In this document: positions 27,018 to 36,434 of the stretch, piece by piece
How positions within the stretch are numbered: position 1 is the first letter of the stretch
Layout: each line of letters opens with the position of its first letter
Assembly (NCBI GenBank): GCA_900470445.1
Contig: UCAU01000009.1
Location: forward strand, 1 to 64,000
DNA from: Hyphomicrobiales bacterium
GTDB taxonomy: Bacteria > Pseudomonadota > Alphaproteobacteria > Rhizobiales > Devosiaceae
Length of the DNA: 64,000 nucleotides
Reading direction: 5' to 3'
Translations under genes and position numbers: made by a program
Notes under the pieces: generated by a model
The model's database searches: none
Told to the model about the DNA's origin: nothing
The model's input: only the letters and a program-made list of their open reading frames with translations

Positions 27018-27499
27018 TGGCTGAGGCCACCCTCACCCATCTCAACGAGCGCGGCGAAGCCCGTATCGTGGATATCGGCGACAAGGCCTCCACCAAGCGC
27101 CGCGCCGTCGCCCAGGCGCGGGTGATCGCCCAGCCCTCCACCATCACGGCGATCATGGGCGGCAGCCTCAAAAAAGGCGACGCCCTGGCCGTGGCCCGTA
27201 TCGCCGGCATCATGGCCGCCAAAAAGACCGCCGAGTTGATCCCGCTCTGCCATCCGATCTCGCTCACCAAAGTCGGCGTCGACATCTCGGCCGAGAACGA
27301 CACCACCATCCGCATTGAAGCCACAGCCGAAACCACCGGTCAGACTGGCGTCGAGATGGAAGCCCTCGTCGCCGCCTCCACCGCGGCGCTGACGCTCTAC
27401 GACATGGCCAAGGCCATCGACCGCGCCATGGTGGTCACCGACATCTGCCTTCTCGAAAAGTCCGGCGGCAAGTCCGGCGATTTTACGCGCGCGCCATGA
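27017..27499 (+). CDS. moaC: cyclic pyranopterin monophosphate synthase
   Basis: Acts with MoaA in the first step of molybdenum cofactor synthesis. The 160-aa protein starts with LTHLNERGEARIVDIGDKA, and has GDALAVARIAGIMAAKKTAELIPLCHP, GQTGVEMEALVAASTAALTLYDMAK and MVVTDICLLEKSGGKSG, all family signatures. It sits between trpC and moeA with overlapping ends. Confidence 0.97.
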   Translation: MAEATLTHLNERGEARIVDIGDKASTKRRAVAQARVIAQPSTITAIMGGSLKKGDALAVARIAGIMAAKKTAELIPLCHPISLTKVGVDISAENDTTIRIEATAETTGQTGVEMEALVAASTAALTLYDMAKAIDRAMVVTDICLLEKSGGKSGDFTRAP

Positions 27500-28698
27500 G
27501 CCTCTTGCCCGTCGAAGACGCCATCGCCGCCATTCTCGCGCGCGTACCGACCGTCCGCCCCGAAACCGTGCCCCTCGCCGACGCCAATGGCCGCGTGCTG
27601 GTGCAAACGCTCTTTGCCACCCACGACCAGCCCCCATTCAACGCCAGCGCCATGGATGGCTACGCTGTCCGCGCCGCTGACATCGTTCCCGGCCATAGCC
27701 TGACGCTGATCGGCACGTCCCAAGCCGGCGCAGGCTTTTCCGGCAGCGTCGCCGAAGGCCAATGCGTCCGCATCTTCACCGGTGCTCCGGTGCCGCCCGG
27801 GGCCGACGCCGTCATCATGCAGGAAGAGGCGACGGTAAACGGCAATCTGGTGAGCTTTGCCGAGCAGCCCAAGCCCGGCCGCAGCATCCGCGCCATTGGT
27901 AATGACTTTGCCAAGGGCGATGCCCTGATCGAGGCTGGCGTCCGCATGGGCCCGATGCAGCTGGCCGTGGCTGCCGCCGCCAATGCGCCCAGTCTTACGG
28001 TGGCCACGCGCCCCCGCATCGCTCTGCTCGCCACAGGCGACGAGTTGGTGCTGCCTGGCTCGCCACTCGCGCCCGATCAGATCGTTGCCTCCAACAGCTT
28101 CGGTCTCGCGCCCATGTTCGCGCCCTATGCCGCCGAGGTCACCGATCACGGTATCGCCCGTGACGACCGCGACGCCCTGCGCGCCAAGCTCGAATCAATC
28201 TTCGCCGCCGAGCCCGATATTCTGATCACCACCGGCGGCGCCAGCGTGGGCGACCACGACATCGTCCAGGAGATACTGCTCGACCTCGGCGTGACCCTCG
28301 ATTTCTGGCGCATCAACATGCGCCCCGGCAAACCGCTGATGTTCGGCACGCGCGGCAAGACGTTGATTTTCGGCCTGCCGGGCAATCCGGTTTCGGCCAT
28401 GGTCACCGCAACCGTCTTCATCAAGCCGGCCCTGCGCAAATGGCTCGGCTATGCCGAACAGCCCAGCTGGCGCCTGCCCTTGGCCGGCCCGACCCCGCCC
28501 AATTCCGCGCGCCGCCACTTCATGCGCGCCCAGCTCGTGCACACACCCACCGGCCCCGAATTGATGCCAATCTCCCAGACCGACAGCGGCCATACCTCGT
28601 CCCTGTCAAACGCCGACATGCTGATCGTCCAGCCAGAATTCGACCCCGGCGCCCATGCAGGTTCGATTGTCGAAACCATAGAGATCGACGCATTTTGA
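27496..28698 (+). CDS. moeA: molybdopterin molybdotransferase
   Basis: Inserts molybdate into adenylylated molybdopterin. The 400-aa protein has FNASAMDGYAVRAAD in domain I, RIFTGAPVPPGADAVIMQEE, the MoCF-binding domain with LLATGDELV and ITTGGASVGDHD, MRPGKPLMFG and GLPGNPVSAMV. It overlaps moaC by 4 nt and ends 108 nt before lexA. Confidence 0.96.
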   Translation: MSLLPVEDAIAAILARVPTVRPETVPLADANGRVLVQTLFATHDQPPFNASAMDGYAVRAADIVPGHSLTLIGTSQAGAGFSGSVAEGQCVRIFTGAPVPPGADAVIMQEEATVNGNLVSFAEQPKPGRSIRAIGNDFAKGDALIEAGVRMGPMQLAVAAAANAPSLTVATRPRIALLATGDELVLPGSPLAPDQIVASNSFGLAPMFAPYAAEVTDHGIARDDRDALRAKLESIFAAEPDILITTGGASVGDHDIVQEILLDLGVTLDFWRINMRPGKPLMFGTRGKTLIFGLPGNPVSAMVTATVFIKPALRKWLGYAEQPSWRLPLAGPTPPNSARRHFMRAQLVHTPTGPELMPISQTDSGHTSSLSNADMLIVQPEFDPGAHAGSIVETIEIDAF

Positions 28699-28743
28699 CT
28701 GTCGAGCCAAGAAAATCGCGATACCGGCGCTGGGGATATTGCG

Positions 28744-28758
28744 GAACATAACTGGAAC
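28744..28758. promoter_or_regulatory. LexA box (SOS box) 1: GAAC-N7-GAAC
   Basis: GAAC at 28744-28747 and at 28755-28758, spaced by 7 nt; this is the alphaproteobacterial LexA site GTTC-N7-GTTC read on the other strand. It lies about 50-60 nt upstream of the lexA start, fitting autoregulation. Confidence 0.85.
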
Positions 28759-28768
28759 ACGTATAGTC

Positions 28769-28783
28769 GTTCTGCCTATGTTC
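28769..28783. promoter_or_regulatory. LexA box (SOS box) 2: GTTC-N7-GTTC
   Basis: GTTC at 28769-28772 and 28780-28783 with a 7-nt spacer, on the strand opposite to box 1 and 10 nt from it. Two perfect boxes in inverted orientation suggest tight control of lexA and the gene coupled to it. Confidence 0.88.
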
Positions 28784-28806
28784 CGAATCCCTGTGGAGGG
28801 CCGCCA

Positions 28807-29520
28807 ATGCTGACGCGCAAACAACACGAGCTGCTGATGTTCATCCACGAACGGATGAAGGAAAGCGGCATTCCTCCCTCATTCGACGAAATGAAGGACG
28901 CCCTCGATCTGGCGTCCAAATCCGGCATTCACCGCCTGATCACCGCGCTGGAAGAGCGCGGCTTCATCCGCCGCCTGCCCAATCGGGCCCGCGCCCTCGA
29001 AGTGGTCAAGCTTCCCGATTCGATGAATCCTTCGCTAGGCGGCCGCAAGGCGCGCTTCGAGCCATCGGTCATCGAGGGCACACTGGGCAAGGTATCCAAC
29101 CCGCCGGCGCGCCAATCTGTTGGCGACGATTACGCCCGTCCGATCTCGATCCCCGTCATGGGCCGCATCGCCGCGGGCACGCCCATCGAGGCGATCCAGA
29201 CCCATTCGCACACCATCATGGTGCCCCCCGAAATGCTGGGGGCCGGCGAACACTACGCGCTGGAAGTGCGCGGCGATTCCATGATCGAGGCCGGCATTTT
29301 CGATGGCGACACGGTCCTGATCAAAAAGCAGGAATCGGCCAGCACCGGCGAAATCATCGTCGCCCTGGTCGACGACGAAGAAGCCACCCTCAAGCGCCTG
29401 CGCCGCAAGGGCAACACTGTCGCCCTCGAAGCCGCCAACCCCGCCTACGAAACCCGAATTTTTCCGCCTGACCGGGTCAAGGTCCAGGGACGTTTGGTGG
29501 GTCTGCTGCGGAAGTACTGA
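28807..29520 (+). CDS. lexA: LexA repressor
   Basis: Represses SOS genes and self-cleaves when RecA is activated. The 237-aa protein has a winged helix-turn-helix ([20 protein letters not shown] start; [21 protein letters not shown]), cleavage site Ala123-Gly124 in IAAGTP, catalytic Ser158 in RGDSM and Lys196 in ATLKR. The length matches Rhizobiales LexA, with a longer linker than E. coli. A GGAGG-like site (TGGAGGG) is just upstream of the ATG. Its own promoter holds two SOS boxes. The stop overlaps the next ATG. Confidence 0.98.
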   Translation: MLTRKQHELLMFIHERMKESGIPPSFDEMKDALDLASKSGIHRLITALEERGFIRRLPNRARALEVVKLPDSMNPSLGGRKARFEPSVIEGTLGKVSNPPARQSVGDDYARPISIPVMGRIAAGTPIEAIQTHSHTIMVPPEMLGAGEHYALEVRGDSMIEAGIFDGDTVLIKKQESASTGEIIVALVDDEEATLKRLRRKGNTVALEAANPAYETRIFPPDRVKVQGRLVGLLRKY

Positions 29521-29900
29521 TGGTGGGTCGCGCCACGCCTGAAGCGGTGATGGCAGCTTATGCCGAGCTCATCAACCAGCATGATTTTGAGCTGCTGACA
29601 TCGTTGATCGATGACGACGCGACCTTTTGGTTCAGCTCTGGCTCCTACCATGGCACGGAGTCGGTGCGAGCCGCCTTCGAGCGGATCTGGCAGCGCTTAT
29701 CAGACGAAAGATATTGGCTGGAAGACGTCCGCTGGATCGCCAAGGCCGATGCGGCGGCAAGCTGCATCTATAGTTTTCATTGGCAAGCGGTCATCGAAGG
29801 GCAACTGGCGCAAGGCAGCGGCAGAGGAACGACCGTTCTCGGCAAGCGAAGAGGCGTCTGGCGCATAGCACATGAGCATTTAAGCGCCTTTCCCGAATAA
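29520..29900 (+). CDS. NTF2/SnoaL-like (DUF4440-type) protein coupled to lexA
   Basis: A 126-aa single-domain protein: N-terminal helices (PEAVMAAYAELINQHDFELLTSLIDDDATFWFS), the small beta-sheet, then SGRGTTVLGKRRGVWRIAHEHLS, which is the common ending of the SnoaL-like/DUF4440 ketosteroid-isomerase fold. It is not possible to say whether it is an enzyme. The ATG overlaps the lexA stop by one base, so it should be translated from the lexA mRNA and rise during SOS. It is followed directly by a terminator. Confidence 0.75.
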   Translation: MVGRATPEAVMAAYAELINQHDFELLTSLIDDDATFWFSSGSYHGTESVRAAFERIWQRLSDERYWLEDVRWIAKADAAASCIYSFHWQAVIEGQLAQGSGRGTTVLGKRRGVWRIAHEHLSAFPE

Positions 29901-29930
29901 AAAGGCCCGCTGGTTTAGCGGGCCTTCCTG
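29898..29930. terminator. bidirectional rho-independent terminator
   Basis: AAGGCCCGCT (29902-29911) and AGCGGGCCTT (29917-29926) form a perfect 10-nt stem with a 5-nt loop. A-rich sequence precedes it and a T-rich stretch follows, so it can stop transcription from both the lexA side and the dehydratase gene, which converge here. Confidence 0.88.
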
Positions 29931-29949
29931 CTTCTGAGACTTAACGTGC

Positions 29950-31746
29950 CTAGTGATTATCCCGCGGAACCCCATTGGTCTGGGCAATCCGCTGGTACTT
30001 TTCAGCAGGCTTCAAAATAGCGCCGTCTCCGAGTTGGCCAACGATGCCGCGCTGGATTTCCTGCCATGGGGTCTGATGCTTGGGATATTTGTACCCGCCC
30101 ATCGATTCCAGATCGGCCCGGCGCGTGGCGATTTCCTCGTCGGAAATCAGGATATTGGCCGTGCCGGTATTGAGATCGATGCGTACCCGGTCGCCGGTCC
30201 GCAGGATGGCGAGATTGCCACCGGCAGCCGCTTCGGGCGATGCGTTGAGGATCGAGGGCGAACCCGAAGTGCCCGACTGGCGGCCGTCGCCGATACAAGC
30301 CAGCGCATGGATACCCTTCTTGATCAGGTAATCAGGCGGCCGCATGTTGACGACTTCCGCCGCGCCTGGATAGCCGATGGGGCCGGCGCCGCGCATGAAC
30401 AACAGGGTATGTTCGTCGATCTCGAGGGAGGGATCGTCGATCCGGTGGTGGTAATCCTCCGGCCCGTCGAACACCACAGCCTTGCCCTCGAACGCGCCGG
30501 GGCTGGCCGGATTGTTAAGATAGCGGTCGCGGAATTCCGAAGAAATCACGCTGGTCTTCATGATGGCGTTGTCGAACAGATTGCCCCGCAGCACCAGGAA
30601 CCCGGCTTCCGCCTTGAGCGGATTGTCGAAGGAGCGGATGACCTTGTCGTCCTGGATCGTGCTGTTGCGGCAGTTCTCGCCAATGGTCTTGCCATTGACG
30701 GTCGGCGCGTTCTCACGGATCAGCCCCTGGCCCATCAACTCGTGGACCACCGCCGGCACGCCACCGGCATGGTAGAAGTCCTCGCCCAGATATTCGCCCG
30801 CCGGCTGCATGTTGACCAGCAGCGGCACCTTGTGGCCATAGGTCTGGAAATCCTGCAGTTCCAGCTCGACACCAATGTGCTTGGCAATGGCCTGAATATG
30901 GATCGGCGCATTGGTCGAGCCACCGATTGCGGAATTGACCACGATCGTATTGATGAAATTGTCCTTGGTCAGGATGTCGGAGGGTTTCAAATCCTCATGC
31001 ACCATGTCCACGATACGCTTGCCGGTGCGGTAAGCCATTTCCTGGCGATCGCGATACGGCGCGGGAATCGCTGCCGAACCCGGCAGCTGCATGCCCAGCG
31101 ACTCGGCCAGCGAATTCATCGTGCTCGCGGTGCCCATAGTGTTACAGAAACCCGTCGAGGGCGCTGACGACGCCACCAATTCGATGAACTGGGCGTAATC
31201 GATCTCGCCAGCCGCCATCATCTGGCGCGCCTTCCACACGATGGTGCCCGAACCGGTGCGCTCGCCCTTGTGCCAGCCATTGAGCATTGGCCCAACCGAC
31301 AGCGCGATGGCGGGAATATTGACCGTCGCCGCGCCCATCAGCATGGCCGGGGTGGTCTTGTCGCAACCAATGGTCAGCACGACGCCATCCAGCGGATAGC
31401 CATAAAGCACTTCGACCAGACCCAGATAGGCCAGGTTCCGGTCGAGCCCGGCGGTCGGTCGCTTGCCGGTTTCCTGGATCGGATGCACGGGGAATTCAAT
31501 GGCAATGCCGCCGGCTTCCCGAATGCCTTCGCGCACGCGTTCGGCCAGCACGATGTGGTGGCGGTTGCACGGCGAAAGATCGGACCCCGTCTGCGCGATG
31601 CCGATGATCGGCTTGTCCGATTGAAGCTCTTCGCGCGACACGCCAAAGTTCATGTAACGCTCGAGATAAAGCGCGGTCATGTCTGGATTGTCAGGATTAT
31701 CGAACCAAGCGCGCGAACGCAGCTTCTGGGGCTTGCTGGCAGTCAT
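29950..31746 (-). CDS. IlvD/Edd family sugar-acid dehydratase, xylonate-dehydratase-like
   Basis: A 598-aa iron-sulfur dehydratase that turns an aldonic acid into a 2-keto-3-deoxy acid. Seen: [69 protein letters not shown]. From memory, the [21 protein letters not shown] start and PRDNH end resemble D-xylonate dehydratase of Caulobacter; the neighbours (DgoK, DgoA, lactonase) point to galactonate. I start at 31746 with GAGG upstream; the longer frame to 31929 has no family support. Divergent from dgoK. Confidence 0.9.
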   Translation of the reverse strand: MTASKPQKLRSRAWFDNPDNPDMTALYLERYMNFGVSREELQSDKPIIGIAQTGSDLSPCNRHHIVLAERVREGIREAGGIAIEFPVHPIQETGKRPTAGLDRNLAYLGLVEVLYGYPLDGVVLTIGCDKTTPAMLMGAATVNIPAIALSVGPMLNGWHKGERTGSGTIVWKARQMMAAGEIDYAQFIELVASSAPSTGFCNTMGTASTMNSLAESLGMQLPGSAAIPAPYRDRQEMAYRTGKRIVDMVHEDLKPSDILTKDNFINTIVVNSAIGGSTNAPIHIQAIAKHIGVELELQDFQTYGHKVPLLVNMQPAGEYLGEDFYHAGGVPAVVHELMGQGLIRENAPTVNGKTIGENCRNSTIQDDKVIRSFDNPLKAEAGFLVLRGNLFDNAIMKTSVISSEFRDRYLNNPASPGAFEGKAVVFDGPEDYHHRIDDPSLEIDEHTLLFMRGAGPIGYPGAAEVVNMRPPDYLIKKGIHALACIGDGRQSGTSGSPSILNASPEAAAGGNLAILRTGDRVRIDLNTGTANILISDEEIATRRADLESMGGYKYPKHQTPWQEIQRGIVGQLGDGAILKPAEKYQRIAQTNGVPRDNH

Positions 31747-32046
31747 TTCCTCATACCTCACTGTCCGCGCTGGCGGATCGTGCCTCAACGATTGCAGCTT
31801 TCTAGCATGCCCGTGCCGAGAGTGAACGGAATTCTGCCGAAAAATCATACTTTTTAGAGGCGCGCGAAAAAGCGCGTGCAATGTTCCGAAACGCGTCTGC
31901 TCGCTTACCAAATGAGGAGACGAGACCACGCGGCTTGGGCCTGTGTTCTGTCGCGCCGGCAGCCGCAGATTCTGGCTGGCTCCACCGGCGCTCTACGATT
32001 AGGGTCGCCCCGCCGGGATAAGGCATGCGGCTCAGGGGGAGTGACT
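31747..32046. promoter_or_regulatory. divergent promoter region between dehydratase and dgoK
   Basis: A 300-nt region between divergent genes. No supported gene. A short hairpin CGCGC-GAAAAA-GCGCG lies at 31861-31876, in the AT-richest part. No regulator gene is adjacent, so the control protein must be elsewhere. Confidence 0.5.
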
Positions 32047-32967
32047 TTGACTGACATCGTGGATTGGGTCGCCGTCGATTGGGGCACCTCGAACTTGCGC
32101 GCCTGGGGCATTGCCGCAGGTGGCGCGGTGACATTTTCGCGGAACTCCCCAAAGGGCATGGGCAAGCTGACGCGCGAGGACTATTCCGCCGCGCTGAGCG
32201 AATTGCTCGATGGGGTTACCGGCACACGCGCCGGCGCTATCGATGTGCTGGTCTGCGGCATGGCCGGCGCCCGCCAGGGGTGGCTCGAAGCCCCCTATCT
32301 CGAAGCCCCCACCGATCTGCGCCATCTGCTCGCCGGTGCTGTCCAGCCGGCCATGCCCAACACCCGGTTCGCGGTCTCGATTCTGCCCGGCGTCTGCCAG
32401 AAAAACGGCGCCGACAATGTCATGCGCGGCGAAGAAACCCAGTTGCTCGGCCTTGCCGCCATCCGGCCCGGCTATACGGGCGTGGTCTGCATGCCCGGCA
32501 CCCATTCCAAATGGGCGCAGCTCAACGGCACCCGCATCGATCATTTCGCTACCGCCATGACCGGTGAATTGTTCGAAATCCTCAGCACCCATTCGGTGCT
32601 GCGCCATTCCCTCAATGGCAATCTTGATGGCCCGAGTCGCGCCGAAGGCTTTGCGGCCGGCGCCGAAGCAGGCCTTGAGCGACCGCAGGAGTTGCTCGGC
32701 CAATTGTTCCAGGTTCGCGCCGGCTCGCTCCTGTCCGGCCGCACGCCCGATTGGTGCGCCGGCTTCCTGTCCGGGCTGTTGATCGGCACCGAGATCGGCA
32801 GCAATCGTCATCTGATCGGTACCGAACCTGTGCCATTGATCGGCTCGGCCGCACTTTGCGCGCTTTATGCCGATGTGCTCGCCAAAACCGGCGCAACAGG
32901 CATCCCCGTCGACGCAACAGATGTGGTGCTGGCCGGCCTCAAAGCCGCCCGCAGCGCCATCGCCTGA
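32047..32967 (+). CDS. dgoK: 2-dehydro-3-deoxygalactonokinase
   Basis: Phosphorylates 2-keto-3-deoxygalactonate on carbon 6. The 306-aa protein is of the DgoK family: VDWGTSNLRAW phosphate loop at the start, VLVCGMAGARQGW, then MPGTHSKWAQL and the C-terminal ALCALYADVL. Start: TTG 32047 has GGGGGA 6 nt upstream; GTG 32041 is in frame but directly abuts that site. It leads a plus-strand run dgoK-dgoA-lactonase-GH42. Confidence 0.92.
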   Translation: MTDIVDWVAVDWGTSNLRAWGIAAGGAVTFSRNSPKGMGKLTREDYSAALSELLDGVTGTRAGAIDVLVCGMAGARQGWLEAPYLEAPTDLRHLLAGAVQPAMPNTRFAVSILPGVCQKNGADNVMRGEETQLLGLAAIRPGYTGVVCMPGTHSKWAQLNGTRIDHFATAMTGELFEILSTHSVLRHSLNGNLDGPSRAEGFAAGAEAGLERPQELLGQLFQVRAGSLLSGRTPDWCAGFLSGLLIGTEIGSNRHLIGTEPVPLIGSAALCALYADVLAKTGATGIPVDATDVVLAGLKAARSAIA

Positions 32968-32979
32968 TTGGAGTTACCC

Positions 32980-33591
32980 ATGAATCACCGTCACATCATC
33001 GCCATCCTGCGGGGCATCACCCCGCCCGAAACAGTCGCTGTCTGCGAGGCGCTGGTCGCCGCCGGGATCACCATGATCGAGGTGCCGCTCAATTCTCCCG
33101 ACGCGCTGACCAGTATTGCACTGGCCTCCAATGCGTTGGGCGACAAGGCCGCCATAGGCGCAGGCACCGTGCTCACCAAAAAGCAGGTCTGGGCCGTGGC
33201 CGATGCCGGGGGCACGTTCATCGTTTCGCCCGACACCAATAAAGCGGTGATCGAGGAGACGGTGCGCATCCAGATGCTCTCCTATCCGGGCGTATTCACC
33301 CCGACCGAGGCTTTCCGCGCTATCAAGGCGGGCGCCACGGGGCTCAAATTTTTCCCCGCCGAAGTGCTGGGTGCCAAGGGCATCAAGGCGATCAAAGCCG
33401 TGCTACCGCCGGAAATGCCGATCTATGCTGTAGGTGGCGCCAACCCCGACAACTTCGACGAGTTCTTCGCCGTAGGCTGCACTGGCTTTGGCCTGGGCAC
33501 TTATATCTACAAGCCTGGCATGGACGTGGCCCAGGTCGCCGAGCGCGCCGCTGTTGCCGTTGCCGCGTATGACAAGGGCCTGGCGCAATGA
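32980..33591 (+). CDS. dgoA: 2-dehydro-3-deoxy-6-phosphogalactonate aldolase
   Basis: Splits KDPGal into pyruvate and glyceraldehyde-3-phosphate. The 203-aa class I aldolase has AILRGITPPE, MIEVPLNSP, GAGTVLTKKQV, FIVSPDTN and the Schiff-base Lys in GLKFFPAEVLG, then YAVGGANPDNF. GGAG lies 6 nt before ATG 32980. It is 12 nt from dgoK and overlaps the lactonase gene. Related to KDPG aldolase Eda, but the dgoK partner and sequence favour DgoA. Confidence 0.93.
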   Translation: MNHRHIIAILRGITPPETVAVCEALVAAGITMIEVPLNSPDALTSIALASNALGDKAAIGAGTVLTKKQVWAVADAGGTFIVSPDTNKAVIEETVRIQMLSYPGVFTPTEAFRAIKAGATGLKFFPAEVLGAKGIKAIKAVLPPEMPIYAVGGANPDNFDEFFAVGCTGFGLGTYIYKPGMDVAQVAERAAVAVAAYDKGLAQ

Positions 33592-34466
33592 CTCAGACGG
33601 CAAAACTCCTGCTCGATAGCCAATGTGCCCTGGGCGAGGGCCCGATCTGGCATCCCGGCCGCCAGCAGCTGTTCTTCTTCGACATCAACGAGCAGACACT
33701 GTTCGCCGTGACGGCGGCAGGTGAAATCGCTGACAGCTGGCTGTTCAACGAGATCGTGGCCGCCGCGGCCATTGTGGATGACCACACGCTGGTGCTGGCC
33801 ACCGAAACGGGTCTCAAGCAATTCGACCTGGCCACTGGCGGCATGAACCGCATCAACGAGATCGAGGCCGATAACGCGCTGACCCGCACCAATGACAGCC
33901 GCGTGCATCCCTCCGGCGCGTTCTGGATCGGCACCATGACCAAGAGCGAAACGGAAGCCCCGATCGGCTCGGTCTATCACTACCGCGCCGGCACGCTGAC
34001 GACGCTCAAATCCGGGATCAAGATTCCCAACGCGACCTGCTTTTCGCCCGACGGCAGCATCGCCTATTGGAGCGACACGCCGACCAAAAAGATCATGCAG
34101 TGCCCCACCGATCCGGCGACGGGCCTGCCGACCGGCGAATGGACGCTCTTTGCCGACGTCTCGGACCATCGCGGCTATCCAGACGGCGCCGTGGTCGATA
34201 GCGAAGGCTATCTGTGGAACGCTCGCTGGGGCGGCTCCTGCGTGGTCCGCCATGCGCCCGATGGCTCGACCGACCGCGTCATCGAAGTTCCCGTCAGCCA
34301 GGTCACCTGCCCCGCTTTCGGCGGCCCCGATCTGAAGACGCTGTTTATCACCACCGCCAACAAGAATCTCAGCGTCGAACAACTCGCCGCCGAGAAAGTC
34401 GCCGGTGGCCTCTTTGCCATTGCCGTCGATGTCGCCGGCCTTCCTGAAACTCCGATTGCCCTCTAG
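33588..34466 (+). CDS. SMP-30/gluconolactonase/LRE family lactonase
   Basis: A 292-aa six-bladed propeller that hydrolyses sugar lactones to aldonic acids. Seen: LGEGPIWHPGRQQLFFFDI (metal Glu), NRIN, NDSRVHPSGAFWIGTM (metal Asn/Asp), IPNATCFSPDG, SDTPTKKI, PDGAVVDSEGYLWNARWGG and TCPAFGGPDLKTLFIT. It is coupled to dgoA by a 4-nt overlap. In this context it probably opens galactono-lactone made by a galactose dehydrogenase encoded elsewhere. Confidence 0.92.
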   Translation: MTQTAKLLLDSQCALGEGPIWHPGRQQLFFFDINEQTLFAVTAAGEIADSWLFNEIVAAAAIVDDHTLVLATETGLKQFDLATGGMNRINEIEADNALTRTNDSRVHPSGAFWIGTMTKSETEAPIGSVYHYRAGTLTTLKSGIKIPNATCFSPDGSIAYWSDTPTKKIMQCPTDPATGLPTGEWTLFADVSDHRGYPDGAVVDSEGYLWNARWGGSCVVRHAPDGSTDRVIEVPVSQVTCPAFGGPDLKTLFITTANKNLSVEQLAAEKVAGGLFAIAVDVAGLPETPIAL

Positions 34467-34475
34467 AGCCACAAA

Positions 34476-36434
34476 ATGACCCCTGCCCTTGGCGTTTGCT
34501 ATTACCCCGAACACTGGCCCGAAGACTGGTGGGACCGCGACGCCGCCCGCATGGCCGAGGTTGGCATCAAATTCGTCCGCATCGGCGAATTCGCCTGGTC
34601 CAAGCTAGAACCCACTCCCGGCGATCTGCGCTTTGATTGGATCATCCGGGCAATGGACGTGCTGGGCCGCCACGGCCTCAAAGTCGTCTTCGGTACCCCT
34701 ACAGCCACGCCCCCGCGCTGGATGGTCGACAAGCATCCCGATATGCTCGCCGTCGACGCCAATGGCCGCAAAAAGGGTTTTGGTTCACGCCGCCACTACG
34801 ACTTCTCCCATCTCGGCTATCGCGAGGAAGCCGCCCGCATCACCCAGCTGCTGGCCGATGCCGTCGGCAATCATCCCGCGCTTGGCGGCTGGCAAACCGA
34901 CAATGAATATGGCTGCCACGGCACCACCTATTCCTATTCCCCAGCAGCCGAAGCCGGGTTCCGCACCTGGCTCGAAGCCCGCTACGGCACGATCGAAGCC
35001 TTGAACGAGGCCTGGGGCAATGTCTTCTGGTCGATGGAATATAATCGTTTCGACCAGATCGAATTGCCGAACCTGTTGGTCGCCGAAGCAGCGCCCGCCC
35101 ACGATCTGGATTTCCGCCGCTACGCCTCCGACCAGGTCGCCGCCTTCAACAAGGTGCAGTACGACATCCTCAAGGCCAAGCGCCCGGACCTGCCGGTCAT
35201 CCATAATTTCATGGGCCGCTATACCGAATTCGACCATTACGACGTGGCCGAAACGCTCGACGTCGCCAGCTGGGACGCTTACCCGCTCGGGCACCTGGCC
35301 CAGAGCGACGAGCCCGAGGACGTCAAGCGCCACTATATGCGCCAGGGCGAGCCCGATTATCAGGCCTTCCACCACGATCTCTATCGTTCCGTCGGCCATG
35401 GCCGCATGTGGATCATGGAGCAGCAGCCCGGCCCGGTGAACTGGGCCAATTTTAATCCCGATCCACTCCCCGGCATGGCCCGTCTCTGGGCCTGGGAAGC
35501 CTTTGCCCACGGCGCCGAAGTCGTCTCCTATTTCCGCTGGCGGCAGGCCCCGTTTGCGCAGGAGCAGATGCATGCCGGCCTGTTGCGGCCCGATAGCGAA
35601 CCGGCGCCGGCCTATCATGAAGCCAGCCAGGTCGCCGCAGAACTGCGCCAGACCGCCATCGCCGGCACAGCCGCCAAAGGCCGCGTTGCCATCGTTTTCG
35701 ATTATCAGAGCGAGTGGGCCTGGCAGATTCAGCCCCAGGCCAAGGGTTTTAGCCATAGCGCCCATGTCCGCGCCGTCTATGCCGCCTTCCGCAAGCATGG
35801 CGTCGACATCGATATCCTGTCGCCCAGCACCAAGAGCTTTGCCGGCTACGACATCGTCGCCATTCCCGCGCTCTTTGCCTGGAATGATGCCCTGCGTGAA
35901 GCCATTGCCGATTTCGAGGGCCATCTGCTGCTCGGCCCCCGCTCCGGCTCTAAGACGCAGAACTTCGCCATTCCGCCCGCCCTGGCGCCAGACCTGCCGA
36001 GCAATCTGCTCGACGCCAAGGTGCTGCGCATCGACAGCGTCGATCCGACCCTTGAGGTGGAAGTGCGTGGTGGCGGCGGTGCCGTGCGGCATTGGCGCGA
36101 GCGCATCGAAACCCGCGCCGAGGTCGAAATCGAGGATGCCGAAGGCTGGCCCGTGCTGATCGCGCAGGGCAAGCTGCGTTACCTCGCTGCCAGCGGCAGC
36201 AAGGCACTGGTTCAGCGCATCGTCGATTATCTGATCGCCGAGGCCGACGTTCCCACGCTATTGCTGCCCGCCGGCGTTCGCTCCCGGGTCCGCGACGGCT
36301 TCCGCATCTATGTGAACTACGGCTCCGGCGCTGCTGTGCTGAACCCGGCCGCCGACGAATCCGGCTATGTGCTGGGCACAGCTGAAATGCCGGCCGCTGG
36401 CGTCACCGTGGCAAAACTCGCCAAGGCCTCGTAG
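34476..36434 (+). CDS. beta-galactosidase, GH42 family
   Basis: A 652-aa cytoplasmic glycoside hydrolase (no signal peptide). Residues 1-380 are the TIM barrel: GVCYYPEHWPEDWW at the start, acid/base Glu144 in TDNEYGCH, nucleophile Glu315 in MEQQPGPVNW. A trimerisation-type domain and a small C-terminal beta domain follow. The gene starts 9 nt after the lactonase gene. It would supply galactose to the galactonate pathway encoded next to it. Its last 32 nt overlap the 3' end of comEC on the other strand. Confidence 0.93.
   Translation: MTPALGVCYYPEHWPEDWWDRDAARMAEVGIKFVRIGEFAWSKLEPTPGDLRFDWIIRAMDVLGRHGLKVVFGTPTATPPRWMVDKHPDMLAVDANGRKKGFGSRRHYDFSHLGYREEAARITQLLADAVGNHPALGGWQTDNEYGCHGTTYSYSPAAEAGFRTWLEARYGTIEALNEAWGNVFWSMEYNRFDQIELPNLLVAEAAPAHDLDFRRYASDQVAAFNKVQYDILKAKRPDLPVIHNFMGRYTEFDHYDVAETLDVASWDAYPLGHLAQSDEPEDVKRHYMRQGEPDYQAFHHDLYRSVGHGRMWIMEQQPGPVNWANFNPDPLPGMARLWAWEAFAHGAEVVSYFRWRQAPFAQEQMHAGLLRPDSEPAPAYHEASQVAAELRQTAIAGTAAKGRVAIVFDYQSEWAWQIQPQAKGFSHSAHVRAVYAAFRKHGVDIDILSPSTKSFAGYDIVAIPALFAWNDALREAIADFEGHLLLGPRSGSKTQNFAIPPALAPDLPSNLLDAKVLRIDSVDPTLEVEVRGGGGAVRHWRERIETRAEVEIEDAEGWPVLIAQGKLRYLAASGSKALVQRIVDYLIAEADVPTLLLPAGVRSRVRDGFRIYVNYGSGAAVLNPAADESGYVLGTAEMPAAGVTVAKLAKAS

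Noticed and set aside
31747-31929. 61-residue N-terminal extension of the sugar-acid dehydratase
   Set aside because: No family similarity and the ribosome-binding site lies at 31746.
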